DNA of 64,000 bases from Vermamoeba vermiformis (taxonomy: Eukaryota > Tubulinea > Echinamoebida), in contig JBEWZL010000184.1 in assembly GCA_045837725.1 (NCBI GenBank), forward strand, positions 186,001 to 250,000, in the 5' to 3' direction. The notes below the pieces were generated by a model, which worked only from the letters and a program-made list of their open reading frames with translations, ran no database searches and was not told where the DNA came from. Shown here piece after piece: positions 1-11,224 of the stretch. Made by a program: the position numbers and the translations under genes. Positions within the stretch are counted from its first letter, which is position 1. Each line of letters starts with the position of its first letter.

Positions 1-262
1 TGTCAAGTTAGCTACTATCGTCGTCGATGACAGCGAGCCTAGCAACACTGATGAGATCACCTACGATCACCGTGAAGGCGAGACCACGTTGGCGATCGAA
101 ACAGTGTTCCCGCCGCAGTTCAAGTACGTGTTGGTCGGTGGCAGAACACCAACAGAAGGTCACATCGCTGACTTTCGGGTCCGCGACTACAACGAGGGTA
201 GCAGCGACAAGTTGCTAGCCTTAATCTACCGCCTGAGTAATCTCAAGAGATATACACGGTAG
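1..262 (+). CDS. 3' end of an unidentified gene (partial)
   Basis: An open frame enters from the left edge and ends at a TAG at 260-262, giving 86 residues. It contains the stretches VVDDSEPSNTDEITYDHREG and FPPQFKYVLVGGRTPTEGHI, a fairly acidic and hydrophilic composition. Codon use resembles the neighbouring genes. I do not recognise the family. The 5' part lies outside the window, so neither domain content nor start can be judged. The last 37 bases overlap an antisense open frame at 226-501. Confidence 0.5.
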   Translation, partial: VKLATIVVDDSEPSNTDEITYDHREGETTLAIETVFPPQFKYVLVGGRTPTEGHIADFRVRDYNEGSSDKLLALIYRLSNLKRYTR

Positions 263-501
263 CCTTTGTTCCTACTTACTCGGGCGGCTATGGCCGTTGC
301 TGCTTGGAAGTCCACACATCTAATGGTCAAGCGACCGACTACTTCTTGAACTAAGATGCCTTTTTCTTGCAAACAATAACGATGATAACCACTGTCACTT
401 GAAGGACTGACACGGTCTGTTTGCGAGGATTCTTGTTTGGACGTCACCGAACCAAAAGTTGTAAATTGACCTTCAGAGCTATTATTGTTCAACTCTTTCA
501 T
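226..501 (-). CDS. Hypothetical small ORF, antisense to the neighbouring gene end
   Basis: An uninterrupted 91-codon frame starts with ATG at 501 and ends at 226. The first half is rich in Ser, Gln and Asn. The second half (around GYHRYCLQEKGILVQEVVG and FQAATAIAARVSRNKGYRVY) looks more globular. I recognise no family. It is the only open frame in the gap between the partial gene and the 7TM gene, but chance is a real possibility because it overlaps the end of the plus-strand gene. Confidence 0.25.
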   Translation of the reverse strand: MKELNNNSSEGQFTTFGSVTSKQESSQTDRVSPSSDSGYHRYCLQEKGILVQEVVGRLTIRCVDFQAATAIAARVSRNKGYRVYLLRLLRR

Positions 502-670
502 ATCACCAACTAATTGCTAACAAAATAAGCTGCAGGTGTACTTAGTGGACTGGAGTATCTTCTCCTGCATGTCAACTTGTCATCAGCTTAGCAAAGGCTT
601 TTTTTGGCGTGTTTCTATTACTGTAAAGATATCAACACCACGAGACTAGCAATCGAACAACTACAAGAAA

Positions 671-2996
671 ATGATAGTAATCAAATTAGTCGTTTTACTA
701 GCCATTTGCGTCTCGTGTCGTGGATGGCTGATCCTCAATGACACCCAAATAACTTGTCCTGGAGTGATTTATCCTCATTCGATGCAAGGATCCGATATGG
801 TGGAAGGACTAGTGGTTTATGACAACAGCTCAGATATCGCAGGCAAAATTGTGGTCTCTCATATTGGATATCCAACAGCCGTCCGGGATTTGCAAAATCA
901 AGGAGCAATCGGTGTTATATTCGTAGAATTTGCACGTAAGTATAGAATATAATACCATCTAAAAGAAATTAAATAAGCGGTTAAATACTTCTAACTTTCT
1001 ACTTGTCTTTGGATAACAAATCGCAATAATTGATTATATGGCTATGTAAAGCATTAATTGGTAACCACGCACCAATATTCTTGACATTTGCGAGCTTTTT
1101 TCCGAGGATGAAATTATTTAACGAGGATCTGCCCGCGATCCACAATTTAATTCGTCAATGATTACATTCAGATATGATTGCGTTACGCAAACTATAATAA
1201 GCGTGCGAGAATCCGATTAGCTCCTGTTTCATTAACTAATTTGGAAATGTCTTTTATTTCATGACACAATGTTGTAAAAACGGGGAACAAGCGATCCGAA
1301 TCAAATATAGCAGAGAACTAATTATAACTTATTCTTATAGTTGTCCCTGGTCTTGCTATGTTTGCTGTTAGCGGAAATGAGCGCGATATAGCCATTCCCG
1401 TTTGTCAAACCTTTCAAGCGAACATCGATCTTGTCCTCGGACAAATCGTGCAACTGGATCCGACCGGTATGTCGTTGAATATTATTAATTAGCTCAATTT
1501 TAGCAAGCAACACTACAATCAAGTTGTTATTCAGCCGCAAAACCTTTACAGCAATTGCAATTTTTTGACACTGACCTTGGATCTTGTTCACAGAGCCCAA
1601 TCAGTGGGCCATTGTCAACGGCAGTCCAGTAACTATCGTATTTCAAGTGGTAGTCGCAGCATTTTGCCTCACAAACATCGTTCTTGCTATTCATCGCAGC
1701 GCATTATTTGTTCGTGCATTTGGTCCCGTAATCGGATTCGCTCAAATCTGTCTAGCATGCGAGATTATAGCCAATACAGGTACATAATAGTAATAGTATT
1801 AACAATAGTAATAACTCCTGGTGTGCTTAGCGCGACTAGTTTATGCGGCTGTAGATCCAGCCTTCACGCGTCAAATCTTCCCGTTCACAGTTGGTTACGT
1901 GCTACTCACCGTCAGCTTTCCATTCACATTTGCAGCACTGTTCTTGATGACATTCTACTGGCACGAAATGATCTCCAAGACCTCGTTGAAAATCAACAGG
2001 TTCCTTGGTCGCAGTCGCATTGCATTTTTTGTGGTGATCGGGCTGTTATTTGCCATTGAAATTGTCACCGGTCCATTCCGCACAGCAGGTGCGTAATAGC
2101 CATGATGACCTTGTAACGTTGAATAACACAACTTTTAGAGTACGATATCACCACTACCATTTTAGTGGTCGGTATTGTCTACGGCGCAGTCGCCGTGTTC
2201 GTGGCAGTGTTCTATTGGTTCACTGGCGGTCGTGTCATTGCCTACTTGGCGAGAAGATCACGTGCCAACAGTGACTTGACACTGATCATGTTACGACGAG
2301 TAAGTCACAGGCCTCAATTTGACACGTATCAACAGAAATCTCATCATTGTCCTGCAGACATCAACACGTGTTGTTGTGAGCGGTGTGTTGCTGCTCATGT
2401 TCATCGGTTCGATGGCATTCATCACCTTCCCGGCCTTCAAACAGCCCTTGGCCATCATTCTCATCTGGTTCTTGGCGTACATGTTTTTGAGTGGCACGAG
2501 CATGTTGCAAATTCTGTCGTTCTACCCTCGTCTCATGTCGTCAGTGGGCTCATCGTCCGTCAATATGAACAGAGCATCTGCTTCGTATAGAAATCAACGC
2601 TCGCTGAATAGTCGTCGCGAAGGGTCAACGCTTCAAGACCCAATTGCGAGCTCAACTAACGACGACGGCAAGATTGAAGACCTGGTCGAGTCACGCAGCT
2701 CATCGCACTCATCTGAGCCTGAAAATCAAGACAAGACTGGCCAAGGCCTGTCGATGTCATCGAACAAACCACTCGCTACGAAGAGTGCTAGCGATGTGAT
2801 TGACAAGACTATAACTGACTCTGAAGTGAAGATCATTGAAGACACGAGTGCCAGTGAGAGCTATTCCTCTGAAGATGACGTAAAAAAGGTATCAAAATCG
2901 AGTTCTGATGAAAGTCAATCGTCATCATCTGAGTCAAAAGAGCAGATTGCCGAAGAAAAGAATCAAAGCTCTTCTGAGAGCCAGAGCGATGATTAG
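671..2996 (+). CDS. Seven-transmembrane protein with secreted PA-like ectodomain
   Basis: Six exons join in frame: 671-935, 1341-1466, 1594-1779, 1831-2088, 2139-2299 and 2358-2996, giving 544 residues. The N-terminus is a signal peptide (MIVIKLVVLLAICVSCRG). It is followed by about 110 residues resembling a protease-associated (PA) domain, with SDIAGKIVV and QGAIGVIFVEF. Seven hydrophobic segments then follow, with FYWHEMISK after the third, which recalls the plant TOM1/THH1 and related 7TM families. The C-terminal 150 residues are a cytosolic Ser/Asp/Glu-rich tail ending in SESQSDD. The likely role is a surface or endosomal receptor-like protein; the ligand is unknown. Exon boundaries are inferred from GT-AG sites and frame continuity. 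Confidence 0.8.
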
Positions 2997-3201
2997 AACA
3001 TGTGCCTAGTTGCGATGTACAGTTATTTATTGCATGTAAATTAATAAGAATACGAGTAGCTAAAATTCAATGGCTCAACGCCAATTCGCCAATAGTGTAT
3101 CTCTGTTGTATCTCGCAACGCTTGAAATTTCTGAACCGAAACGACCCGTTTCGCGAGCTGGCATTCAATCATTCAGTTCAATTCAAGAACATACCGACAA
3201 C

Positions 3202-4393
3202 ATGCCTCGACAGTTATTCACCATTCTCATCGTAGCATATTTTACGAACGTAAGCCAAACAAACAAGTATCGGAGAATTCATTGTTTAACGACAATTCGC
3301 CAGGTGATCTACACTCAACAATGCCAAACAAATGACTTCGTCGTCACTAATGGCCAAGAAGTGTTTTTAAAAATCACCTCCACGAAAGATGTGCAAGCGT
3401 GTGGCGTCAATGTTTGGCATCCAAACTCTTTCTTTGTCTACCGACGGGAACATTCAGATTACTAACGGCAACACCATCTCTCTCCCCGACAACAGTCCTT
3501 CAAACGAACTCCAATCCCTCACTCTGAACAACGGAAAACTCTCCTTGTCACAAGATGGCGGCGTCGTCACTCTGCCAGACGACAATTCGGCCAACGAACT
3601 CCAGCAACTGTCACTATCTAATGATGGAACGAAGGTCGTGTTGAATTTGGGAGGTGGATCTGCCGATTTAACTCAATTCGCCTGCGCAGCGGGAACGTCC
3701 TCCTTGTGCACACGTTTAGCGCAGCAAGAATCCCTATTAACCAGTCTTCAATCAACAGTAACGCTACTCAGTACCAAGCTGGACTCCGTGCAACAACAAC
3801 TTTCAGACACGAACGCGCAGTTGGTGGGAACAATTATTCCCCACGGATCTGCCAACCTGCCGTCAGGATGGCTTCTTTGCAACGGAGATGCGATCAGCCG
3901 ATCCACTTATAGTCGCTTATTTGCCGTCATTGGCATCACATACGGTCTTGGAGATGGAATTTCAACGTTCAACCTGCCTGATCTCCGCGGAAGGACTGTT
4001 GTTGGCTCTGGTGCTGGTGCCGGATTGACCAACAGAACAATCAACACCAAATTTGGTTCAGAAACTGTGTCTCTGGCCGTGGAACAGCTGCCCTCTCACA
4101 ACCATCCTGGAAGTGTCACAGCGAAGGACGGCGGGCACGACCATGGAAATTTGATTGGGCGGGATAGCACTAATTACTTTCCTGCGTACTCTCAGGGCGG
4201 AGGAAGTGGCGCAGGCTATTACTTGAGACCGAACACAGAATTGCCAAATGCTGGAAATGGTGGAGCTATCCCATGGAAGATGACAGATCCTGCTCCTCAC
4301 ACGCACTCCGTTAACGTGGCCAGTCAAGGAAGCGGTGCTGCTGTCCCAATTCTACCCCCTTCAATAACTTTAAACTATGTAATTAAATATTAA
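3202..4393 (+). CDS. Secreted tail-collar-domain protein with NELQ repeats
   Basis: The first exon (3202-3249) encodes a signal peptide start, MPRQLFTILIVAYFTN. An intron follows, and coding resumes at 3304 with VIYTQQCQTNDFVVTNGQEV. The main frame to 4393 carries two or three repeats of about 28 residues (LPDNSPSNELQSLTLNNGKL). A coiled-coil-like stretch (LLTSLQSTVTLLSTKLDSVQ) comes next, then a phage Tail Collar domain (IIPHGSANLPSGWLLCNGD, FNLPDLRGRTVVGSGAG) ending in the typical PPSITLNYVIKY. A frame change near 3390-3460 would be met by a canonical GT-AG intron of 46 nt at 3412-3457, although alignment with the paralogue suggests part of that segment is a repeat. The gene at 26517-27514 shares the N-terminal module. 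A bacterial origin is inferred. The signal peptide and introns show that it is a resident eukaryotic gene. Confidence 0.75.
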
Positions 4394-4461
4394 ATCACAA
4401 CTGAACAAAGTTCATTTTTTCTTTTGACGAGCACTAGCAACCACACCTGTCATTGCACGAC

Positions 4462-5144
4462 ATGAGCGAGTTTGACCACTGTTTCGATTCTGAAGAGCTC
4501 ATCGGTACGTTTATAATATGACCATTGATAGTGCGTTACTAATATAGCTAAACTAGCCAGCGGGAATTATCCTGATTTTGGCAGGATCATTTACTTCGCG
4601 TCAAAAAAACCAAAAGATTTAAATATAGCCTTGATGAAATCCGATACTGCTACATTATTACTACCAGACCTCGATATTGAAGTAATTTTGCGAATTTTTT
4701 TGGATAGATATTGATATTTCGTTTCAGATCCCCCCTGGCAAGGGCAGGTATACAACAATTGAAGAATTTTTGAAGGAAATATACGAAGATTTACAGCATT
4801 CAGGGTAATCTCAACTTTAATAAATTGACATGTTTGTAACACCGTTTGATCCAGCGGTTACTTTGTGGATCCAGTTCAAAAAGAGAATATGCGCAAGAAA
4901 CTCGATTCATTGTATAAAGTAGGTTAAATATATGATGAATCTGATATTTAGATACTTATGCTTGCAGATGATGCGTGGCGAAGAAGGCTGCAAGTTAGTG
5001 GTGCGAGATCCGCTGGGCAACATCAGCATCGAGTGCGACGATGATAATAAAGTGCAAATAGAAGACTTTGTGCGCTCACACGATGATTGTCAAGAACTCG
5101 GTGTACCTTACGGCATTGAAGTCGCTAGACCGCAAGGAGGCTGA
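4462..5144 (+). CDS. Short ZPR1-like protein (single alpha/beta domain)
   Basis: Five exons (4462-4504, 4548-4681, 4728-4804, 4855-4918, 4968-5144) join to 164 residues. The core matches the ZPR1-type alpha/beta domain: KSDTATLLLPDLDIEIPPGK, RYTTIEEFLKEIYEDL, KLVVRDPLGNISIE, and DDCQELGVPYGIEVARP at the end. Normal ZPR1 has two zinc-finger plus alpha/beta units (over 400 residues) and binds eEF1A. Here there is one alpha/beta unit and no CxxC zinc finger. The N-terminus MSEFDHCFDSEELIG replaces it. It may be a divergent paralogue keeping only the second-half fold. A full-length ZPR1 elsewhere in the genome would be expected. Confidence 0.85.
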
Positions 5145-5380
5145 CTTGTGATTGTTAATAAAACCACACTTCTTAATCCCAGTAATTTATTAATACCATC
5201 GAATATAATAGATAAGTTTAATTGCATTATTCACAGAGTCCTGAAAATGTCGCGTCGGAGCAAAAATTTTCATTTTTTTTGTTGGCCGCAGCGACGTTGT
5301 CTATTTATTCGTGCTTCGAACACTGAAGACCACGTAGCAACACTTTTAATCACCAGTGATTTCATTTAATTGGCAGCACC

Positions 5381-6528
5381 ATGCTCAGATTCGTGACACG
5401 AGGTACCATCCGTTCCTTCTTATCACAAAATGGCAAGAAAAATCAAGGGATAATTTTTGAGGTAATAATGGCGTTCATAAAATATTATTATCATACCTGG
5501 GCAATCAAAGCGATTTATTAAAATAATAGTAATTATTTGATCTGAACTCATTATTATTTTCAAATTGCAGCTTTCACATAAGAAGAAAAAGACCACATCC
5601 CTTGGTTTTTCTGCCACTTCATCTCAGAATCGCTCGCTCTTTACCAGTTTCAAAACAAGAGAAAGCGATCCGTTGAATAAAAACCAGAAAGATACTAAAG
5701 ACCCTTTCAAAGACAAGCCCGTGGCCAAAGAAGAACTTGCACGCGTCACTAGAACATTGGACGAAATTTGTGACGTCAATCAACTGCAACAAGAATCGAA
5801 AGAGAAGATCATCGAGATCTGGAAGGCTTTCCATCTCAACAAGCACTGTGTCTTTGCTACTATTGACTCCGATACATGGACCAAGCTCAGTGCTCGCATG
5901 AAAGAATTCCCTATGTTCATTTTGCCACGTACGTACTGTGCGATCCAACTGTTGTAGATCCACCATTTCACGCACCCCACTAATACTTCTACAGCATCAT
6001 ATTGACTTCATATTTATAGTACCTAAAGGCAAGGGCGTTGAGTTCATGTTAGTACAACATCAAGGCGACACATCGCTATTCACTTCATTGGCAGAGTTCA
6101 AATCTCAAGGTGTTCAAGCCAAACCTGCCTTGAAATTGAAGCACTACGCTGAACTTCAACACACTAAGGGCGTAAGTATATTATATAAAGTACCTTATAA
6201 ATTTATATTAACATGATTGTAGGTCGTTTTGATGCGTGGTGAACTTGATCCAGAGCGCGTTACACTTCTCGAAGCACAAGTAAGATAAATAAGTAAGCTA
6301 TGCATTTGAGTGTATTATACTAACCAATACTATTTGTAGTTGCTCGTCAATCAGTTACAGTTGCACTACTTGGATCCACCACGTTTGAAGCACGTTGAGA
6401 CATTCAACAAGAGACCCAACGAATTCGATTACAACGTCTTGCTCGATCAGATTTCAGTCTCTGAACTCAATCAACAAGGCGAGAAGACTGAAGCTAAGAA
6501 TAATACGAATGAAAACAAGAGCTCCTAA
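5381..6528 (+). CDS. ATPAF1: ATP synthase F1 assembly factor 1 (ATP11 family)
   Basis: Five exons (5381-5461, 5571-5928, 6020-6171, 6223-6279, 6340-6528) give 278 residues. The basic N-terminus MLRFVTRGTIRSFLSQNGKK looks like a mitochondrial targeting sequence. The body carries ATP11 family signatures: LDEICDVNQLQQESKEKIIE, IWKAFHLNKHCVFATID, FPMFILPLPKGKGVEFMLVQ, and LMRGELDPERVTLLEAQLLV followed by NQLQLHYLD. The known role of the family is chaperoning the F1 beta subunit during ATP synthase assembly in the matrix. Length and motifs are normal, with a short hydrophilic C-terminal extension. Confidence 0.9.
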
Positions 6529-6687
6529 TAAATCGTTCAACTGTAATTAACCAATCAACCATTTCGATTTCTGTGGCCCTTGTTCATGCTACTTAGTTAC
6601 ATTATTATCGGACATTCGTGTTAGCAGTAGCATTAATTCTCGCTCGCGTGTTGTAGTTGAAATAACGTCGCGTATTTATTACTCGTT

Positions 6688-7408
6688 TTAATCAGCGAGG
6701 TCACCAATGTAGTATTGCGACACCATATCTTCAACAGTGGCAGGGTGCTGTTCACCATAAAAGCCTGCAACAAAATTATCAGTACGAGGTGTATCAAGGG
6801 CGCGTGGTTCATGAACGCGCCAAATCGTCAATAAAATTACCATCAGTGTTATCATTGCCCGCGTTGATAAAGATCTTATCACCTCCAGGGTGGTGGCTAA
6901 TGTAAGTAGTAACGTCGTAGACCTGATTATAGGCATCAGTATTATGGAAGGAATATTTGAAAATGAGGTTAATGAAGTGGATCCGACGCGCCACTTCTAA
7001 AATGATTGTTAAAGCGTACCTTATTTTTAATAATCAACCAACAGTCTTCTGCGCTATTGTGCTCGGCAACTTCTTTGCGGGTGTACTTCTAGACGAGTAA
7101 CGTAATTAATTTTAATTGGTAATATCAACAAAATATCGCAGACATACCTTTCCAGTAACGGCAGGCTTCTTAATGGCTAAATAAATTATGAGCATTAATA
7201 TCAGTCGTTAAGCTATTGAACGACACGGGATCAGATCGTCACCGACGTTTCACGCCCGATACTTACCAGTAATAGTGGTCTTGTTGCGAGTGCTAGTAGG
7301 GCCACTGGTCAACTTTTTAATCAAAATCCAAATGGCAACAGCGGCAACAGCAACCAAAACGATATTGGATGTGCCGAAATCTGCAACGGTCGTAGCTTGA
7401 GTCGACAT
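6688..7408 (-). CDS. N-terminally anchored cytochrome b5
   Basis: Five exons on the minus strand (7267-7408, 7148-7176, 7020-7088, 6841-6922, 6688-6764) join to 132 residues. One transmembrane segment near the N-terminus (SNIVLVAVAAVAIWILIKK) precedes the haem domain: KYTRKEVAEHNSAEDCWLII, VYDVTTYISHHPGGDKI and FYGEQHPATVEDMVSQYYIG. The two axial histidines are the one in HHPGG and the one in GEQHP. Most microsomal b5 proteins are anchored at the C-terminus; here the anchor is at the N-terminus, as in some MAPR/b5 proteins. The likely role is electron donation on ER or mitochondrial membranes. It shares a divergent promoter of about 200 bp with RBX1. Confidence 0.9.
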
Positions 7409-7605
7409 TATGGTCTTTTTGTATAAAATATACTTGGTGGTGCTTCTCCTTAGGCGAATAAGACAAGCCTATCGCAGCAGCTGCGAATGATTTGGTCGTC
7501 CCAACCAATTTTGATGGTCAAATTTTTGTGGCCGAGCAAAACCAAGACTTGTTGTGCGATAAATCTTACTTTTAGTTTTACAAACACACAACTACAGTAA
7601 CCAAA

Positions 7606-8436
<831 letters not shown>

Positions 8437-8721
8437 AATCTGTTTTGTTATATTTTACTTGTATAATGGGACGACTTGTTCGTATATAAAGAGTGTTAAA
8501 CCTAAATTTGACCGAGATCTGTTTGTGCACGCGCCTTTCTCGGGCGACTAGCTTGCATTGCCATATAAACCTGCACGTTAGATACTATTGGTAGGCATTA
8601 GTCTGTGTTGTAATAGATGTTGTTCAAGCTTTGGTTCTTTATGTGAGCCCACACTGGCTGGCATAAAGGCGAAGGAAATTAAGTTGTTCGTTTTAAGTTT
8701 TTGAATTATTGACGGATCAAC

Positions 8722-9036
8722 ATGAAAGCTATCACTTGCTTGCTTATCACCGCCCTCGTGGCCGTGTGCTTGATACAATTGGCTTCAGCTGCTTTGCCTG
8801 TTAAGAACCTCAACAAGAAAGGAGTGAAGATTGGAGACAAAACCATCTGCCCTGTCAGCGGCAAGGTCATCACTGTTGCTGCGGATACACCCAAAGAACT
8901 CTATGATGGCGTTACATACTATTTTTGCTGCGCTCACTGTGCAGAGAAGTTCTTGAAGCACCCTGATTTATACGTTGATCCTCTCAAGAGCCACCCCGAG
9001 GTCCTTTTGACCCGTGAAGATGTATTAAATAACTAA
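8722..9036 (+). CDS. Secreted YHS/TRASH-type metal-binding protein
   Basis: A single exon encodes 104 residues. A clear signal peptide (MKAITCLLITALVAVCLIQL, then ASAA) precedes a YHS domain: ICPVSGKVITVAADTPKELY and YYFCCAHCAEKFLKHPDLYV. The Cys positions (CPVSG, FCCAHC) match the family's metal-binding pattern. The start is the first ATG of the frame. It probably acts in the secretory pathway, endolysosome or extracellular space in metal handling. Such single-domain secreted YHS proteins are common in bacteria and protists. No further function can be assigned. Confidence 0.85.
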   Translation: MKAITCLLITALVAVCLIQLASAALPVKNLNKKGVKIGDKTICPVSGKVITVAADTPKELYDGVTYYFCCAHCAEKFLKHPDLYVDPLKSHPEVLLTREDVLNN

Positions 9037-9532
9037 TTATTAAATAGGATATTATTTGTGAATATAGGAAAATATTGAATATTATTTTCGATTTTTCTCG
9101 ATCAACCGGAGTTCTGATATTTCAGCATTACTAATTAATCCAGGCACACTAGAGCAATGGCCTATTCAGAACAAATAATGATTTCTTTTTTGGCAGCTAA
9201 CTAAGCAATAATCGAAAGGTCTTCTTGCAAGCACTGGAATCTTCGGCGCACTCCAGAAACAATACTTCAATTTCAACTGCAACAGGCTGTTACTGTGTAT
9301 TTGTCATCAACGGGTAGTCTCGAGACAGAAGATTCTAATCTGCGGAGCCGGAGATCGTATTTAGTTATTCGGGAATTCTTGGACCCTCCAAATTTACGTG
9401 GCATCGCGACTAATTATTATTCTTTCAAGACTTCCGGCAAATATAAATAGCAGAAAAAAATGGCAGTTTAATTCAACAATCAAAACAGTGTACAGCACCA
9501 CAAGTCTACAGCTCTTCAACAAGAACTACAAG
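9037..9532. other. Intergenic: upstream region of the p62-like gene
   Basis: There is no convincing gene. The frame of the downstream gene stays open back to about 9398 but contains no ATG before 9533, so this is best read as promoter plus 5' UTR. Confidence 0.5.
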
Positions 9533-10960
9533 ATGTCCGTAACTATTAAGATCACCTTCAACGACGACTTGCGCCGTGTTACCTTACCCTCAACTACTAC
9601 ATTCGACGAACTCAAGAACCGTCTTAGCCAAATGTTCTCCAACTACGTTTTGAGCAACCGTTTGAGCTACATCGACGACGAGGACGATCGCGTTACCATT
9701 CAAACTACTGAAGAGCTGCAAGAAGCTTTCCGCTTGTCTCGAGGAGGTGTCTTGCGTTTATTTGTCGAAGAGAATTTCGATGAAGAAGACGAAGACGCTG
9801 ACTACGAAGAACTTGACTCAGATGACGAATCTGACGACCGAGTACACTCTGCAATTTGCGACAACTGTGACGAAAGAATCGTCGGCATTCGTTACAAATG
9901 CGGAAATTGCGCCGATTACGATCTCTGCCAATCTTGTGAAAAGCAAGACGGTGTTCACGACGCCACTCACCTCTTCATCAAGATCCGCTCTCCTCTCTCT
10001 CCTTGGGCCTCACCCGTGAGGTAAGTTATTAATTTTACTTATTAAACAGACAAGAAATTGTATATTCCGTTGATGATCAGAATCTAATCATAATTCGTCA
10101 TTAGAGTTTTGTTGCCCAACTTGTACCCTCAACAACAACACCAACAATTGCCTTGCTGGTTCCGCCGCGCACAACAATGTGCTGCTCAGTACGCTGAATG
10201 CCAAAAGCAACGCGAAGTTCAACGTGAGCAATACGAACAACATGCTCGACGCGTCCAACAAGCTCGTCAACAATGGTTCGAACAACTTCAAGCTCAACGT
10301 GCCGCTCAAGCCTCCAATGGCTGCCCTCGTTTCGCCGGTCAATGCGACCGCCCTGCTACCTCCGAGCAATCTCCCTTCGCCAACTTCTTCCAACACTTGA
10401 TCCAACAGATCGAAGCACTCAACGAGCGCGAGGAAGAAGAGACCAACACCAACACCAATTCCAACAACAACAATAACAACAATACCAATGAAAACACCGA
10501 GCAACCCAACCCTTTCAGAGTTGTCATTCACTTCCGCAACAACGAAGAGCAAAAAGAGGAACAAAAAGAAGAGAAGACTGAACAACAACAAACTCAGCCT
10601 GACGTCACTTCCTCTGAAGCTCTCGTCGAGGATGTTGTTGAAGACGCTCCCAAGCAACAATCCTACCAACCCCAAGAGAACCAGCCTATTTTGACCGACG
10701 CCCAACCCGAGCCAAGTGCCCCTGTTGTTGAAGAGCCCAAGCAACAAGTCGTTGAACAAGCCAAGCCCGTTGAGCCCAGCGCACCTATCGTCGAGTCTCT
10801 GCCCGTTGAAGAGAAGCCTAAGCGCGAATTGACTCGCTTCGAACAGCTCTTGAACACTCTCGAAGACATGGGCTTCACTGACCGACGCAAGAACATTGAA
10901 GTGCTCGTCAGAACTTCTGGCAACTTGGAGGCTGCTGTTCAATCACTGATCTCTTTCTAA
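9533..10960 (+). CDS. p62/SQSTM1-like selective autophagy receptor (PB1-ZZ-UBA)
   Basis: Two exons (9533-10020, 10105-10960) give 447 residues, close to the length of human p62. An N-terminal PB1 domain (SVTIKITFNDDLRRVTLPST) has the acidic OPCA-type motif (YIDDEDDRVTIQTTEELQEA). A ZZ zinc finger follows (ICDNCDERIVGIRYKCGNCA, then DYDLCQSCEKQDG). A long Gln/Glu/Asn-rich linker leads to a C-terminal UBA domain (LLNTLEDMGFTDRRKNIEVL). An acidic DYEELDSDDE between PB1 and ZZ could be an LC3-interacting motif, which is inference. No NBR1-type FW domain is seen. Known relatives bind ubiquitinated cargo and Atg8. The exon-exon join restores an Arg codon across the intron. Confidence 0.9.
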
Positions 10961-11224
10961 GCGATAGCAATACCAACACTTTAAACTGTTTTGTAACTAA
11001 GCATTCATATTGTACAAACAAACTAATCAAACATTGTAAATAGTTGAGATTCAGTAAAGCAACTTTATAAAACAAATGTGCGTCATTTTTGTGATACTAC
11101 AGCCTGCTTGTGCATTCAAAGGCACGATACCGAGAATAATCACGTGCTTAATTTCAAATTTGTTAAAATAAGTGCCAAGCTTCTGAGAGCTTCTGTCCAA
11201 CACGTAACAAACAGAACAACACAA

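Noticed and set aside
9398-9532. N-terminal extension of the p62-like protein
   Set aside because: Frame is open but has no ATG; the PB1 domain begins directly at the ATG at 9533.
10088-10942. 284-codon open frame antisense to the p62-like second exon
   Set aside because: Leu-rich mirror of the Gln/Glu-rich coding strand; the plus strand carries recognisable UBA sequence.
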